This document shows positions 21,004 through 30,841 of a stretch of 31,695 nt of DNA, one piece after another. Source of the DNA: a virus. Location of the stretch: the IMG/VR virus record IMGVR_UViG_3300032053_000323, positions 1 to 31,695 of that record; one strand, given 5' to 3'. Each line of letters starts with the position of its first letter. Position 1 is the first letter of the stretch. The notes beneath the pieces were generated by a model. It had not been told where the DNA came from. It saw nothing but the letters and a program-made list of their open reading frames with translations, and did not search any database. The translations under genes and the position numbers were made by a program.

Positions 21004-24000
21004 TTAATATTTCCGGAGGACACCGACGATTTGTTGTAGAAGCAACACGTCTGTTATGCGATTTCGTTCAGATTCACTCAAATATGCCTCACTTACGGCA
21101 TACTCCATCTTGTGACGCTCGAGCATGTGTGATTCTATCACAAAATTTGTGCCCTTGAATCGCGTCTTTCTTGGCACAAGTTGTTCAATGAATGTTCCAA
21201 TTGACATGTCAAACCACTTGAAGAATTCAAAGAAGTCCTTGAAGTTCAATTTTTCACTGATCCGATTGAAGTACACTTGACGTAGCCTGTAGAGGTCAGG
21301 ATAGTCCGGCGAAAATAACAACTCTGGACTTCCTATCGCGTTATCGATTGCATCAAACGTTGAGAACAACGTGACTATGTCTCTGTTCAATGCATCGACA
21401 AGTGAGAACTCAATTGACAATCGTGTGTCATCTGTCGGTTGTTCACTCTTCACAAGTTCATACACTGGGGCAGCAGATGCCCAAGGCGTTTCATCAATCA
21501 GATCTTGATTCTGGAACGATCGTACGCGGATCTTCTCGTTCGTCGAGGCTTCATCAAAATTTGGTGACAGATAACTGTAGTCGAAAATTTCTCCTACAAG
21601 ACAATTCTTGTCGATTGGAAAACCTGTTCCTGCTACGTGGTTCAAATTGAGAGAGAAATCAAGGAATGATATGCTTCCCAGCGGGCCCAAGCTCGCAGTG
21701 CCATTTGCGAGGCGAATGGGTTGCTTTGTGAATGTATCAAGCCTCACACGTTCAAATGAACCAGAGCGAGTCTTTACGAAATTGTAGTTGACAAGAGGAT
21801 CTTCAACTCCAAGTGATTTGTAGTTTCGTACATGTTCACGCCATTCAGTCGTTGTCAAGGCTTTCGACCAGACACGTAGGTTCGATAGCCAGCCATTGAA
21901 TGTCGTCAATCTCGACCCACCGGGTGCTGTGAAAGAATTATTCAAAAATAGAAAGCCTGTTCCAGCACCTGAATTGATCGATTGATTTTGTCCAGCTACG
22001 ATGAACGTGCCCGATGCATTCCCTGTGGAATCTAAGTGTCTAAAAACGTTCAATTCTCCTGCTTGTCCTGATGTTTCAAGGAAGAATGATGATGTTGTCT
22101 TGAAGAACGTGACCCGACCGTCATTTTCTGAAGCTAGTCTAAGAAAGTACGATGACGAAACAACAGACCCGATAGAATCATTTCGTTCACAGCCAAAAGA
22201 AACGTTCCATCTTGATCCATCGAATAAGCCAGGCGCTAGCATATCGAGTGACATTGAAAGGATTGGTGACGATCCTGTGTTTCCTGGGCGGATGTATAGA
22301 AGCAACTTTGGCGAAATGGATGATGAAACAGCTAACAGGTTCGCGACGAGGCCCGTTGTACCTGACATGGAACCAGTCGTACACAAGCGGACAAGACTTT
22401 GCGTGACGTTTGTCATTGCACGAATGTTGACAGGCGTATACTTCACGATCGTTTCAACCGTCCAAGATCCTGACGTTATGAGTCCATCACTACTGTTATT
22501 AGAAATTCCATTCGGCGGATACTGAAGTTGTTGAACAAACGTTCCAGCGATCGTTGGAACGCCTGGCTCGACGCGTGAAGATGACAAGTATGGTGAAATT
22601 GCCAATGACGATGTTTGAAATTCCAACATCACATTTGGTTCACGCTTTGTCTCTCGTGAAAATGACAATTGCCTTGTTGTGGGCCCGCCAAACTCTCTGA
22701 TCCTCATGCTATTTTCTGGGTCAATGCCAACTGCACGAAGGAACGATTTGATGCTGTGTTGTGTTCCCTTTGATTTTAAAACGTCATGAATATTGATCAA
22801 GACTCGACGCAAGAGTTCATTTTGAACATGTTTGAGTGAGAATACATTCGTCGCAATGTCTTGTCCGATATTCTCGGCATTGATGTACTGGTCGATGGAC
22901 GAGTTGTTGAACATCGGTGGTAGGTGAAATCCGTACTGCTTCACGAGATCATACAAAAAGTTATCAGGAATCGTGTCAGTTTTGTCGTAATCAACGTATC
23001 TCAGAGAACTAAATGCATCGAGATACAATTTCATCTCATCAAAGAAGCGCGCCCAAATGTACAAGAATGACAGGATGATCTGAGTGCTCCCCATCTGCCC
23101 CTGACCGGGAATCCCATTTCCCGCGTACAATTGGCCCGCATTTCCTTCAGGTTCTTTGAATCCATCCTGCACTGCGCCTTCTAGAAGGTAGTGTTGTGGA
23201 ATAAGCTTCGTAATCAAGTTTGGATTTGCCTGATCATATAGTGTTGCTGACGACAACAAATCTGTGTTCAATGCTATCACTGGCGCATATGCTGGGAACA
23301 AAACAGTGGTTGTTTCGGGTAGTTCATAGATCATTGGGTTCAACGAGTCTGTTGCAGCATTCTGCCTCAAGGATGTTGTAAACGCATTGATTAATGCATG
23401 CAATGAGTTACCTGAACTGTCGAGTACGATAGAGTTGACTGAATCTGTTGCGTTCGTTGAAATTGAAGCTGGTTCATTGAACCGATAATAGAGCTTCAAT
23501 TCAGGCGTTGCATATATTGCCTTTCGGGCAAATAGTTGTTGTTGGAGTGCGCTACGGGTCGAATGAAAGACCCTAAATTCATCGATGCTTCCGCTGAATG
23601 TTTGAGTTGGAAGAACGGTAGTTGTTCCAAGCGACAGTAGCGTTCCACTTCCTATCACAAAATCTGATGCATCAATGCCTAGTTCACCGATTGCATACTT
23701 GCTTTGCGATGCGTCAACTTGCTGTGAATCGAGAAAGAATTGAAGGAAGTGTACGCCAAGTTCTCGATTTAATGTCACCGTAATGTGATTGAATGCACCT
23801 TTTGTGAGAAGTGTACTTGTCGTTATTGCATTGCTTCCTGAGACGACGCTGAACCTTGCTTCACAAGTCGTTGTTGAAATAGTCGGAACGATATACATCG
23901 AGAAGCCTGCTGCGCTGCCAGATAGTTTTTGAAACAGGACTTGAGTTCCAACGGTTGCAATCGATGGCACGAAGACTTGAGCCTCAATTGTTAGCGAGGC

Positions 24001-24504
24001 ATCATCTTTTGGGTTCAGGATTGATTCACCAGTTTTGTTCTTTGAAATTTCTGGGTACAGTGCGCCTGCAGCGTCCTTGACTTTGATCCACGTTCCTTTC
24101 GTTCCGTCAGTGTCTTCACCAACAACGGTGCCAGAAAATAGCAATTGGCCCCTGTATCGTGGAAATTGATCGAAGACCCACCTGTCGAACCCCGTGAGCT
24201 TCTCAAAGAATGCTTCAACTTCAGACTTGGTACCATCAAACGGATATCCGTTGATTATTTGGTCAAATGCAAGATTTGCTTTTGCCTCAGCTGATGAAAA
24301 AAACACATGGTTCTGGAAGGTCGACCAGTCTGTATTCAACTGTTGCGTTGATTTTAGTGGTGCACCCAAAGGATCATAGATGAATGATGACGTGCTCTTG
24401 ATGTTAGTGTCAGAAATTTCACTGAACGTAAGCTGCAACGGTCTGCTGTCTTGCAACGCAGCTTTCAAGAATGAAGGAATGTACGGTGATGTTTTTATCG
24501 TCAC
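21004..24504 (-). CDS. large virion protein with two LamG-like domains
   Basis: The 1166-residue protein contains two LamG/ConA-like jelly-roll regions. One is at about 140-345 (SLTIEAQVFV, FNHITVTLNRELGVHFLQFFLDS, SGSIDEFRVFHSTRS). The other is at about 665-920 (SWTVETIVKY, FNGWLSNLRVWSKALTTTEW). Between them is a region with ILSFLYIWARFFDEMKLYLDAF and NELLRRVLINIHDVLKSKGTQHSIKSFLRAVGIDP, a helix pattern seen in phage baseplate/tail proteins of large myoviruses. The C-terminal part is helical (FKDFFEFFKWFDMSIGTFIEQLVP). It is probably a baseplate-peripheral protein with glycan-binding modules. Confidence 0.75.
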   Translation of the reverse strand: MTIKTSPYIPSFLKAALQDSRPLQLTFSEISDTNIKSTSSFIYDPLGAPLKSTQQLNTDWSTFQNHVFFSSAEAKANLAFDQIINGYPFDGTKSEVEAFFEKLTGFDRWVFDQFPRYRGQLLFSGTVVGEDTDGTKGTWIKVKDAAGALYPEISKNKTGESILNPKDDASLTIEAQVFVPSIATVGTQVLFQKLSGSAAGFSMYIVPTISTTTCEARFSVVSGSNAITTSTLLTKGAFNHITVTLNRELGVHFLQFFLDSQQVDASQSKYAIGELGIDASDFVIGSGTLLSLGTTTVLPTQTFSGSIDEFRVFHSTRSALQQQLFARKAIYATPELKLYYRFNEPASISTNATDSVNSIVLDSSGNSLHALINAFTTSLRQNAATDSLNPMIYELPETTTVLFPAYAPVIALNTDLLSSATLYDQANPNLITKLIPQHYLLEGAVQDGFKEPEGNAGQLYAGNGIPGQGQMGSTQIILSFLYIWARFFDEMKLYLDAFSSLRYVDYDKTDTIPDNFLYDLVKQYGFHLPPMFNNSSIDQYINAENIGQDIATNVFSLKHVQNELLRRVLINIHDVLKSKGTQHSIKSFLRAVGIDPENSMRIREFGGPTTRQLSFSRETKREPNVMLEFQTSSLAISPYLSSSRVEPGVPTIAGTFVQQLQYPPNGISNNSSDGLITSGSWTVETIVKYTPVNIRAMTNVTQSLVRLCTTGSMSGTTGLVANLLAVSSSISPKLLLYIRPGNTGSSPILSMSLDMLAPGLFDGSRWNVSFGCERNDSIGSVVSSSYFLRLASENDGRVTFFKTTSSFFLETSGQAGELNVFRHLDSTGNASGTFIVAGQNQSINSGAGTGFLFLNNSFTAPGGSRLTTFNGWLSNLRVWSKALTTTEWREHVRNYKSLGVEDPLVNYNFVKTRSGSFERVRLDTFTKQPIRLANGTASLGPLGSISFLDFSLNLNHVAGTGFPIDKNCLVGEIFDYSYLSPNFDEASTNEKIRVRSFQNQDLIDETPWASAAPVYELVKSEQPTDDTRLSIEFSLVDALNRDIVTLFSTFDAIDNAIGSPELLFSPDYPDLYRLRQVYFNRISEKLNFKDFFEFFKWFDMSIGTFIEQLVPRKTRFKGTNFVIESHMLERHKMEYAVSEAYLSESERNRITDVLLLQQIVGVLRKY

Positions 24505-26015
24505 TGGAGATCACTTATCCTGAACACAGGCGATGCTGCAAGGTATCGTTGTGTGTTATTTCCCGTCACTAGTAGCACATCTATGACGTATGATCGTTCG
24601 TGCGTCAAATTTGACATATCGAGCTTGAAGAACATTCCAGAGACGTCAGATGACACTTTTGTCGAATTTCCAACGATGTCGAATGGAATGACCATTTCGT
24701 TCGTTGACGTATCACGAACTCCATAATACACGTCTCTGATCGTAAGACCGGGAAGTTGAAATGGAGTTCTCTTGAATATGATTGTTGGTGACGATTGGTC
24801 GAATATGTTTACTCTCAACACTGTTTCTTCGTCTGAACGGTGGATGTCATGAAGACCGAGCACTGAAACAACAAATGTTTTTGGATCGATTGACGTTGAG
24901 GTTCGTGAGGGCCATGTGACAGTGAGAGCACTTCCAGTGAGGAACGTGACACTTCCGTCAAGTGAACCCCAGATCGGCGTAAATTTGACCGAGCCAGATT
25001 GTGCAAGTTTTGTAGCAACAGTCGAATCTGTTGAGGAAACGATGACAGATGCTGAATAAATTCCTGCGATGGGGATTGTCCATGCCTTATGCTGCGATCC
25101 TGTGAATACGAGATTATACCAACCGCCCGAAATCTCAGTTGCGAGCTTTAGAATTAGTGAATTTGAACCTGTGATTTGTGTCAATGATGAACCAGATGTG
25201 ATATTTGCTGGTGCATTTCTCACATAATTGTACAAAAACAGGTAACCCGTGTTGTCAAACACAATGCTTTGTGCGTCATCAGTCACAGAATCATCAAATT
25301 TGACGACTAGACGTGGATGTTTGTCTTCATTGAATGCAGTTCGAGAACCAAACCTTTTCACGAAATATGTGTGAGTGTCTTCTTCGATCGTTGTATCAAA
25401 TGAAATTCTGAACCCGCTGTCAGGAATCACTCCAGCTAAAGTAGATGAGATCATTGGCGTTACGTCTACGTCAAGGTCCTCTTCACCCGTGGTAAAGAAT
25501 TGCGATGCTTTAAGACTCGAGGTAAATGCTGAACCTGTGATGTAGTCACACGCATTGACAGCTAGACCACCAAGAGCACACCCAGACAACAACCAAGCTC
25601 CACCTGCTCGCGAGCTCGAAAGAAAGTTACACACGTCATGGTCTGAATAATAGACGACATCTTTTCCCAAACCTTCATCGAATGAACGTGAAAGAGGATA
25701 GACCATTGCAGTGAAACCTACTGGTGTTGGTTGCCCACCGTACACATCTCGCAGTTGTAGTTTACACTTGAATGTGGGACTTGTGATATCGATCTTTCCT
25801 TGATTGACTAAAGACCTTAGTGGCGCAAGATCAAAGTGAACAAAGAGTCTTGATAACTCTGTAAGTGCAGTGCTTCCACTTATGGTGATACCGTACAACT
25901 TGAACATGTCAAGTGATCCCGCCGCACCGAGGCTTGATGTTAGGCTCCTGCGACCGTTAATGAAACGATCTGTTATGTACGTGTCCTTATCAGCACGAAG
26001 AATTTTGAACATCAA
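24501..26015 (-). CDS. virion protein with DNRLRE-like beta domain
   Basis: The 504-residue protein begins MFKILRADKDTYITDRFING, with a following LFVHFDL, the pattern of DNRLRE-type beta-sandwich domains. A second part includes FVKRFGSRTAFNEDKHPRLVVKFDD (around 215-240), frequent in tail proteins next to gp6. Later beta repeats include SGSVKFTPIWGSLDGSVTFL. Its position directly after gp6 is that of T4 baseplate wedge gp7, but no sequence likeness to gp7 is seen. It overlaps both neighbours by 4 nt. Confidence 0.7.
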   Translation of the reverse strand: MMFKILRADKDTYITDRFINGRRSLTSSLGAAGSLDMFKLYGITISGSTALTELSRLFVHFDLAPLRSLVNQGKIDITSPTFKCKLQLRDVYGGQPTPVGFTAMVYPLSRSFDEGLGKDVVYYSDHDVCNFLSSSRAGGAWLLSGCALGGLAVNACDYITGSAFTSSLKASQFFTTGEEDLDVDVTPMISSTLAGVIPDSGFRISFDTTIEEDTHTYFVKRFGSRTAFNEDKHPRLVVKFDDSVTDDAQSIVFDNTGYLFLYNYVRNAPANITSGSSLTQITGSNSLILKLATEISGGWYNLVFTGSQHKAWTIPIAGIYSASVIVSSTDSTVATKLAQSGSVKFTPIWGSLDGSVTFLTGSALTVTWPSRTSTSIDPKTFVVSVLGLHDIHRSDEETVLRVNIFDQSSPTIIFKRTPFQLPGLTIRDVYYGVRDTSTNEMVIPFDIVGNSTKVSSDVSGMFFKLDMSNLTHERSYVIDVLLVTGNNTQRYLAASPVFRISDLQ

Positions 26016-27856
26016 ACAACGGCCTTTCCCACGATGTCGACCTCAGGAAATCGCACTTCGAAGATCCCACCTGGAGGTGGGAAGATGATCCCCTGTTTTG
26101 TATTGCTTCCAACATCGAACGTCAATGAACTATAGTCCCTGTTTGCAACTTTTCCTGAGATGCTATTGAATAGAACTCGATCGACTGAGATGATGCCCTG
26201 AACTGTAAATATTGTGTTTACGACGTCTGATGTCACGATCGGTTGATCGATATGAAAGTTCTTAATATCAAATTGTGTTTGCAATTTTGTCAAGACGTTC
26301 TGAAGTACGATGCTTCGGTTCAATGATGGATCAACGACGACCTCAAATGTCAATGTCAGGTTTATGATATTTGCATCGAGAATGTCGATCGCATCAGATA
26401 TCATTCTGTATGGATTGAGGAACACAGATAGGTTCTGTTTCAACGTATCAGGTGACGTTATCAATTTCTGTTCAGGAGTACGGGACACTATGAATAGTTG
26501 TGTCGCCAATGGATTGTTTGGATTCGATCTGATCGCTGCCCTAAAGACACGGCCAAAATTCGATGGAATGCTATAGATTCTCGCGAGCAAGTCTTCTCTT
26601 GTGACAATGCGTTCTTGTGAATTTCTGATCGATGGAATCAGCGCTATCAATTCATCAGATGTCGGAGCATCTTCTCCACCAGATGCTTGTTTCTTATTTG
26701 AAACCTCAATTGTTCCCTTCACGTTAGCAGCGATTGCAGGTGATGGATTCCCAGGAAAGAAGACCTTCAACATGCTTGTCGTTTTGATGTTTGTTGGTGG
26801 AACATTGTGATTTAGTCCCCCTCCATATCGATACGTTACGCTCAACGTTGTGCCAGTTGCAGCTACACCGAGTGTCTTTGTTTGTAGAAGTTGTTCTGGG
26901 TTGACAGATATTCTCGAAAATGTTCTTGCATATGGGAAAGAAATTGCAAAATCAGAAGGATCAGGGATCACATCATCATCAAGAGTGTTTGCACTTCCAC
27001 CACCAAACGTGAGTATCGTTTTTCTTGAAGCAAGATCTCCAACGGCTGTGAATCTGTACGGTGCTGGGATTACCTTTATCGCATCTCGAACAAGAGTGTT
27101 GTCCTTTGCTGTATTTAGAACGTTCTTGTATACAACGTCATGTGTCAATGAATTGACGCGATAATAGATGTTTCCAAATGCATCAGTGATATTGACGATG
27201 TCTGTGACATTTGCGTTTGAGAGCGTGATCTTTCTAAACGGTGTGAATGTACTATCGATTGAGATGTTTTCAGTCACTTCAGTTCCTGAGACGCATAGTC
27301 CGTCAGACGCCATGATGAATGAGGCGGGCGCGCCCGAGGCGGACTTCGTACCGACCCTAATCTCAGCAACATATGTTCCATCTGAACGCTTCTTGTTGAA
27401 ATCAACGTCTTCCATGAGGATGAAACTAGTTCCATTGTCGGCAGCAAAGATGCATCCTGCTTGCACAATTGGGATCGCATCTGTTGACGGTCCTATTACG
27501 TTATTGACCATTGCGGCGGGAACCTGAACAAAGATCGTTTCATTCACAACAGCGGGGGAAGCACCAACAATCTCAATTCCAGACGTCCGAAGAGCGCGCT
27601 CGATGTTGACGGTTTCAACTGCTGTCTCTGGGCTTAGTTCGGCATATTGATGATCGAGATAGAACGACATGTTGTCGCCGACATATGCAGCAAAATCTAA
27701 AAAGAGTCCTCCCAAGGACGCATCAGAAAAATCCTTGATCCGATCGGGATAATAGAGGCGTGCGTATTCGAGCAGTGACGCCCGCAGTGAATCAAAGTCG
27801 CGACCGAGGTATTTCCTCTCGCGCACATTCTTTAGATCATCACGTTTGAGACTCAT
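26012..27856 (-). CDS. gp6: baseplate wedge protein, T4 gp6-like (Baseplate_J)
   Basis: The 614-residue protein starts RKYLGRDFDSLRASLLEYARLYYPDRIKDFSDASLGGLFLDFAAYVGDNMSFYLDHQYAE, shown here only as the recognisable gp6 pattern F-x-S-L+...L...P..+.DF...D.G..+++L.AY+.D...+Y+D. This N-terminal region and the later SIRNSQERIVTREDLLARIYSIP are typical of large-myovirus gp6. T4 gp6 forms the wedge ring that triggers sheath contraction. Length is close to T4 gp6 (660). It lies 51 nt after gp25, the order also seen in T4-like baseplate clusters. Confidence 0.9.
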   Translation of the reverse strand: MSLKRDDLKNVRERKYLGRDFDSLRASLLEYARLYYPDRIKDFSDASLGGLFLDFAAYVGDNMSFYLDHQYAELSPETAVETVNIERALRTSGIEIVGASPAVVNETIFVQVPAAMVNNVIGPSTDAIPIVQAGCIFAADNGTSFILMEDVDFNKKRSDGTYVAEIRVGTKSASGAPASFIMASDGLCVSGTEVTENISIDSTFTPFRKITLSNANVTDIVNITDAFGNIYYRVNSLTHDVVYKNVLNTAKDNTLVRDAIKVIPAPYRFTAVGDLASRKTILTFGGGSANTLDDDVIPDPSDFAISFPYARTFSRISVNPEQLLQTKTLGVAATGTTLSVTYRYGGGLNHNVPPTNIKTTSMLKVFFPGNPSPAIAANVKGTIEVSNKKQASGGEDAPTSDELIALIPSIRNSQERIVTREDLLARIYSIPSNFGRVFRAAIRSNPNNPLATQLFIVSRTPEQKLITSPDTLKQNLSVFLNPYRMISDAIDILDANIINLTLTFEVVVDPSLNRSIVLQNVLTKLQTQFDIKNFHIDQPIVTSDVVNTIFTVQGIISVDRVLFNSISGKVANRDYSSLTFDVGSNTKQGIIFPPPGGIFEVRFPEVDIVGKAVV

Positions 27857-27907
27857 TATTCACCCGCTGCAGTTAAGTATCGTAACCTATGAGATGGCAG
27901 ACTGCAA

Positions 27908-28381
27908 TCACATAGCATATAGCACTAACTCTAAGGCGCGCGATTTCACGTTTAGCGCTATTACACTATACGTCACCGTGACCCGAATGATAGCGGTGTT
28001 CTTGTTGTCTGTGTGATCAGTGACTGAAATGAAATCTTCGAGGCTGACATAGGGCATCCATCGACTGACTGCTGAACTGATTCGTTCGATCGTTTTTGAA
28101 TCAAAATCATCAAGCGACACAAGATCTGACATCAATGGGCGTAAGTTTGCGCCAAAATCATATGATCCGAGGCGCTCACCCCAATTTGTCATCAAGAGGT
28201 TTCTTAAGTTGTCATGCACTTGATCTGTTAGACTAGAGTGCATGGCAAGAATTTCTGCCTGCTCACCATATCCCAAGCGTAACGGTGTTTTGATTCCAAT
28301 CGGAACAACAGCAGACGTCAATTGTTCGACTAGTTTTTGCTCTTGCGTCTTGCCGGCGCTCTTGAAACTATATAATCCCAT
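27908..28381 (-). CDS. gp25: baseplate wedge protein, gp25-like (GPW/gp25)
   Basis: The 157-residue protein has the GPW/gp25 core: ILAMHSSLTDQVHDNLRNLLMTNWGERLGSYDFG (EPR-like box: NWGERLG with G..G) and L..D followed by a C-terminal beta strand pair (NTAIIRVTVTYSVIA). gp25 joins wedge and sheath and starts sheath assembly. T4 gp25 is 132 residues; the extra length here is at the N-terminus. It follows the Pro/Leu-rich gene by 17 nt. Confidence 0.9.
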   Translation of the reverse strand: MGLYSFKSAGKTQEQKLVEQLTSAVVPIGIKTPLRLGYGEQAEILAMHSSLTDQVHDNLRNLLMTNWGERLGSYDFGANLRPLMSDLVSLDDFDSKTIERISSAVSRWMPYVSLEDFISVTDHTDNKNTAIIRVTVTYSVIALNVKSRALELVLYAM

Positions 28382-28398
28382 GTTAACATAAGTATGTG

Positions 28399-29328
28399 TT
28401 AGATCAGTCCCGTCAACTTAGCAACGCTCTTTGAAATATTGCCAGATCCCACGATGAGTCCTACGATATCGGTGCACACCATTGCAACGACGTTCTTAAG
28501 CCAAATCATCAATGATGCCATCAACAATCTTGGGACTGTCAACAACATCCCAAGTGCAGTTAAGAGGTCGATCAATAGGTCTAGTGCTAAGCTGAGTACC
28601 TTTTTGGGAAGCCCAGGAAGATCTAGGATAAGTCCCAATGCTGGGGGCAATACAAGTTTCTTGAGTAAGTCAAACGGTAACTTGAGTAACCCAACGACCA
28701 TGTCAATAAGTATGAGAGGCGGTAACGCAGGCATCACTATTCCTGGGATCGGCGGCGGAAGCAAGTCTGGTAGTTTTGGTGGGATCGCTGGTAATGGGAT
28801 TGACGGGGGCTTTAGTTCGATCTTGAGGTCAGCTAACTTGAGCATGAGCTTTGGGACTGGCATCTTCAATTTTGCGGCAAGTTCTGGTGGTGTGAATGGA
28901 AGATCTAAGTCGATTCCAAATGGGCCCGAAACGTCAAAAATTGGGAATAGGGGTGTGCTGCCTGCCATGTCTAATGCCGTTGCTGTTCCACCAAAGAGCG
29001 TGTCAACAAACACAGTGTGCCACATCATTGATTTTTCTTTGTCAAGCAATTGTTCTGACATCAATGCTGCAAATGGGTCTGGATCAAACCAAAATAGCGA
29101 TTCTTTGTGAAGCGTTGTCACATTGACAATCGGCGGTCCTGCTATCGGAGGTAGTGGCACGATGGATGAAAATACCTTAGTTGATGATGATCCGCCATGG
29201 CCGACAGAATTTCCTGTGACCAAGAGTGCTAAAACCTCTGCGACAAATTTGTCTCGTGAGGGTTTTGCAACTTTCCCGTCCTCTAAAACGCCAGCAGACG
29301 TAAGTACCTTATCATAAGGTGAACCCAT
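28399..29328 (-). CDS. Pro/Leu-rich hydrophobic virion-module protein
   Basis: The 309-residue protein has a soluble N-terminal part (1-130) with SSIVPLPPIAGPPIVN, then a proline-rich segment (about 150-205: PSIPLPAIPPKLPDLLPPPI and similar). The C-terminal third consists of long hydrophobic stretches (LLKLPFDLLKKLVLPPALGLIL, VLSLALDLLIDLLTALGMLL, split by Pro and Lys). It lies between the spike-like and gp25 genes. No family is recognised. It might line the tail lumen or insert in the host membrane during injection; this is inference. Confidence 0.6.
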   Translation of the reverse strand: MGSPYDKVLTSAGVLEDGKVAKPSRDKFVAEVLALLVTGNSVGHGGSSSTKVFSSIVPLPPIAGPPIVNVTTLHKESLFWFDPDPFAALMSEQLLDKEKSMMWHTVFVDTLFGGTATALDMAGSTPLFPIFDVSGPFGIDLDLPFTPPELAAKLKMPVPKLMLKLADLKIELKPPSIPLPAIPPKLPDLLPPPIPGIVMPALPPLILIDMVVGLLKLPFDLLKKLVLPPALGLILDLPGLPKKVLSLALDLLIDLLTALGMLLTVPRLLMASLMIWLKNVVAMVCTDIVGLIVGSGNISKSVAKLTGLI

Positions 29329-29380
29329 TAGACGTTTGCTTTTCGAAGGTTACGAAGGTATGTTTTTCCGCTTTTAAAAA

Positions 29381-30841
29381 TCACTTAATTAGTACCTTAC
29401 GCGCAAATGTGCCATTTAATCCGTCTGCTGCACCTTGAACGCCGCCCCACGTATCGATGATTGGTTGAGCAATTACTTGGCCGCCGGCACCCATATTGTT
29501 GACTTTTGTGCACATGATGGCCATGTTCGCGTCCTCGCCACCCAATTTAATGACGCTCAACTTTGCAGGCGTGAGAATTATCTCTCCGTTGGTCTTTATG
29601 ATGATTGATGCACACGTTGCAGCAGACGCATCAACGTCTAAGACGTTTCCATCTGCATCTGTTTCTTTAGCACCCGTAACAAGAATGACAATGTCTTTGC
29701 GAGCGATGAATCTGATCTTGTCAGATTTTACGACGATCGCGCCGAAGCCATCAACACCATCTTTGACTGCACTTTTTGTGTGAATTTCTACGACGTCAGC
29801 GATCTCAAAATTCTTGTCGGGAAGCGTGTGTTGAGAGATCAACACACGACTTCGATCGTTCTTGAAGTCTGGATCACCTTCGGTGTTCGATACGTCTTTA
29901 TGTGCCTTAGCTAATTCTTTCTTACCGATTGAATTTGTTACAGTTTTTCCTAGTGTCTTGTCTGTCTGCCCGCGACCAGCGACGAGATCTATTGAGCCTG
30001 ATCCGTCACTTGGATCGTCTTCATCGGGCAAAGATGGCACTTTACCCTTTTTTGCATCGTCGCTGTATTTCGCAACAGGACCTACGCGGTCTCGGCCGAC
30101 AGATATGAGTGCATTGTTTGTACCTTCAAGGACAAACTCCCCAGGACGTTTTCTGTAGCGCGGAACAGCTTCATACTTCATCAGCTTTCCAGCGTCAGTG
30201 TCCTTCATTAACGTTTCATATGCCTTGTCATCTCCTGGTAATGTTGCTGACTCTGGCTCTGTGTAACGTTCTCCATCTTTTGTTGCTGCACGACCATTTC
30301 TGAATTCGTACTTGGGATCATCTTTTCCTTCATACACATCCTTTATTCCTGGGTGGAATGATGGGTCATATGCACGAGGTGAATGAACGTGATTTACGTC
30401 CTCAACAAATCCAGGCTCTGTGATTCGACAAAACCAATAACCTAAATCTGTTTGAATGCTTCCAGGGGCTTCAAACATTACCCAAATGTGTTCGCCAGGC
30501 TGACATGGAAGTGCCAAGTTGGGTGGGAAGAATGGAAACAGAAACATAGGAGATTCTGTTGCAGATGACGTTGCATCTAGCACCCGCCGAGCGATCACTG
30601 TATTTCGTGGCAATACTTTGGCAAATTGCATGTTTGCAACACCAATTGTATGTTCCCAATATGACAACTTCTTTTCATCAACAGACGTCGGATCGAACAC
30701 AGTGTCGAGTATGACGAATCGATAAAAATGTGGAAGATCAGCCTTTGTACCGTGGCTATATGTGGCACGCGTTCGAAGTACTTCTTCTCCGCGGCCTTCT
30801 GCAACGAATCTATCAATTTTCTCGTATGGGTTTCCGCTCAT
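29381..30841 (-). CDS. baseplate hub/spike protein, gp5-like
   Basis: The 486-residue protein has an OB-fold-like N-terminal region around 100-140 (LALPCQPGEHIWVMFE, GYWFCRITEP), as in gp5/VgrG hub proteins, then a long linker rich in Asp/Lys/Gly (about 170-300). The C-terminal part has beta strands (IVVKSDKIRFIARKDIVILV, IIIKTNGEIILTPAKLSVIKLGG) suited to a trimeric beta-helix needle. No gp5 lysozyme domain is visible. Position next to gp25 and gp6 supports the call. Its start overlaps the upstream gene by 4 nt. Confidence 0.65.
   Translation of the reverse strand: MSGNPYEKIDRFVAEGRGEEVLRTRATYSHGTKADLPHFYRFVILDTVFDPTSVDEKKLSYWEHTIGVANMQFAKVLPRNTVIARRVLDATSSATESPMFLFPFFPPNLALPCQPGEHIWVMFEAPGSIQTDLGYWFCRITEPGFVEDVNHVHSPRAYDPSFHPGIKDVYEGKDDPKYEFRNGRAATKDGERYTEPESATLPGDDKAYETLMKDTDAGKLMKYEAVPRYRKRPGEFVLEGTNNALISVGRDRVGPVAKYSDDAKKGKVPSLPDEDDPSDGSGSIDLVAGRGQTDKTLGKTVTNSIGKKELAKAHKDVSNTEGDPDFKNDRSRVLISQHTLPDKNFEIADVVEIHTKSAVKDGVDGFGAIVVKSDKIRFIARKDIVILVTGAKETDADGNVLDVDASAATCASIIIKTNGEIILTPAKLSVIKLGGEDANMAIMCTKVNNMGAGGQVIAQPIIDTWGGVQGAADGLNGTFARKVLIK

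Noticed and set aside
28439-29110. A 223-codon plus-strand frame opposite the Pro/Leu-rich gene
   Set aside because: Its product is a Ser/Gly/Asn-rich antisense shadow without a ribosome binding site in a region of minus-strand, overlapping genes.
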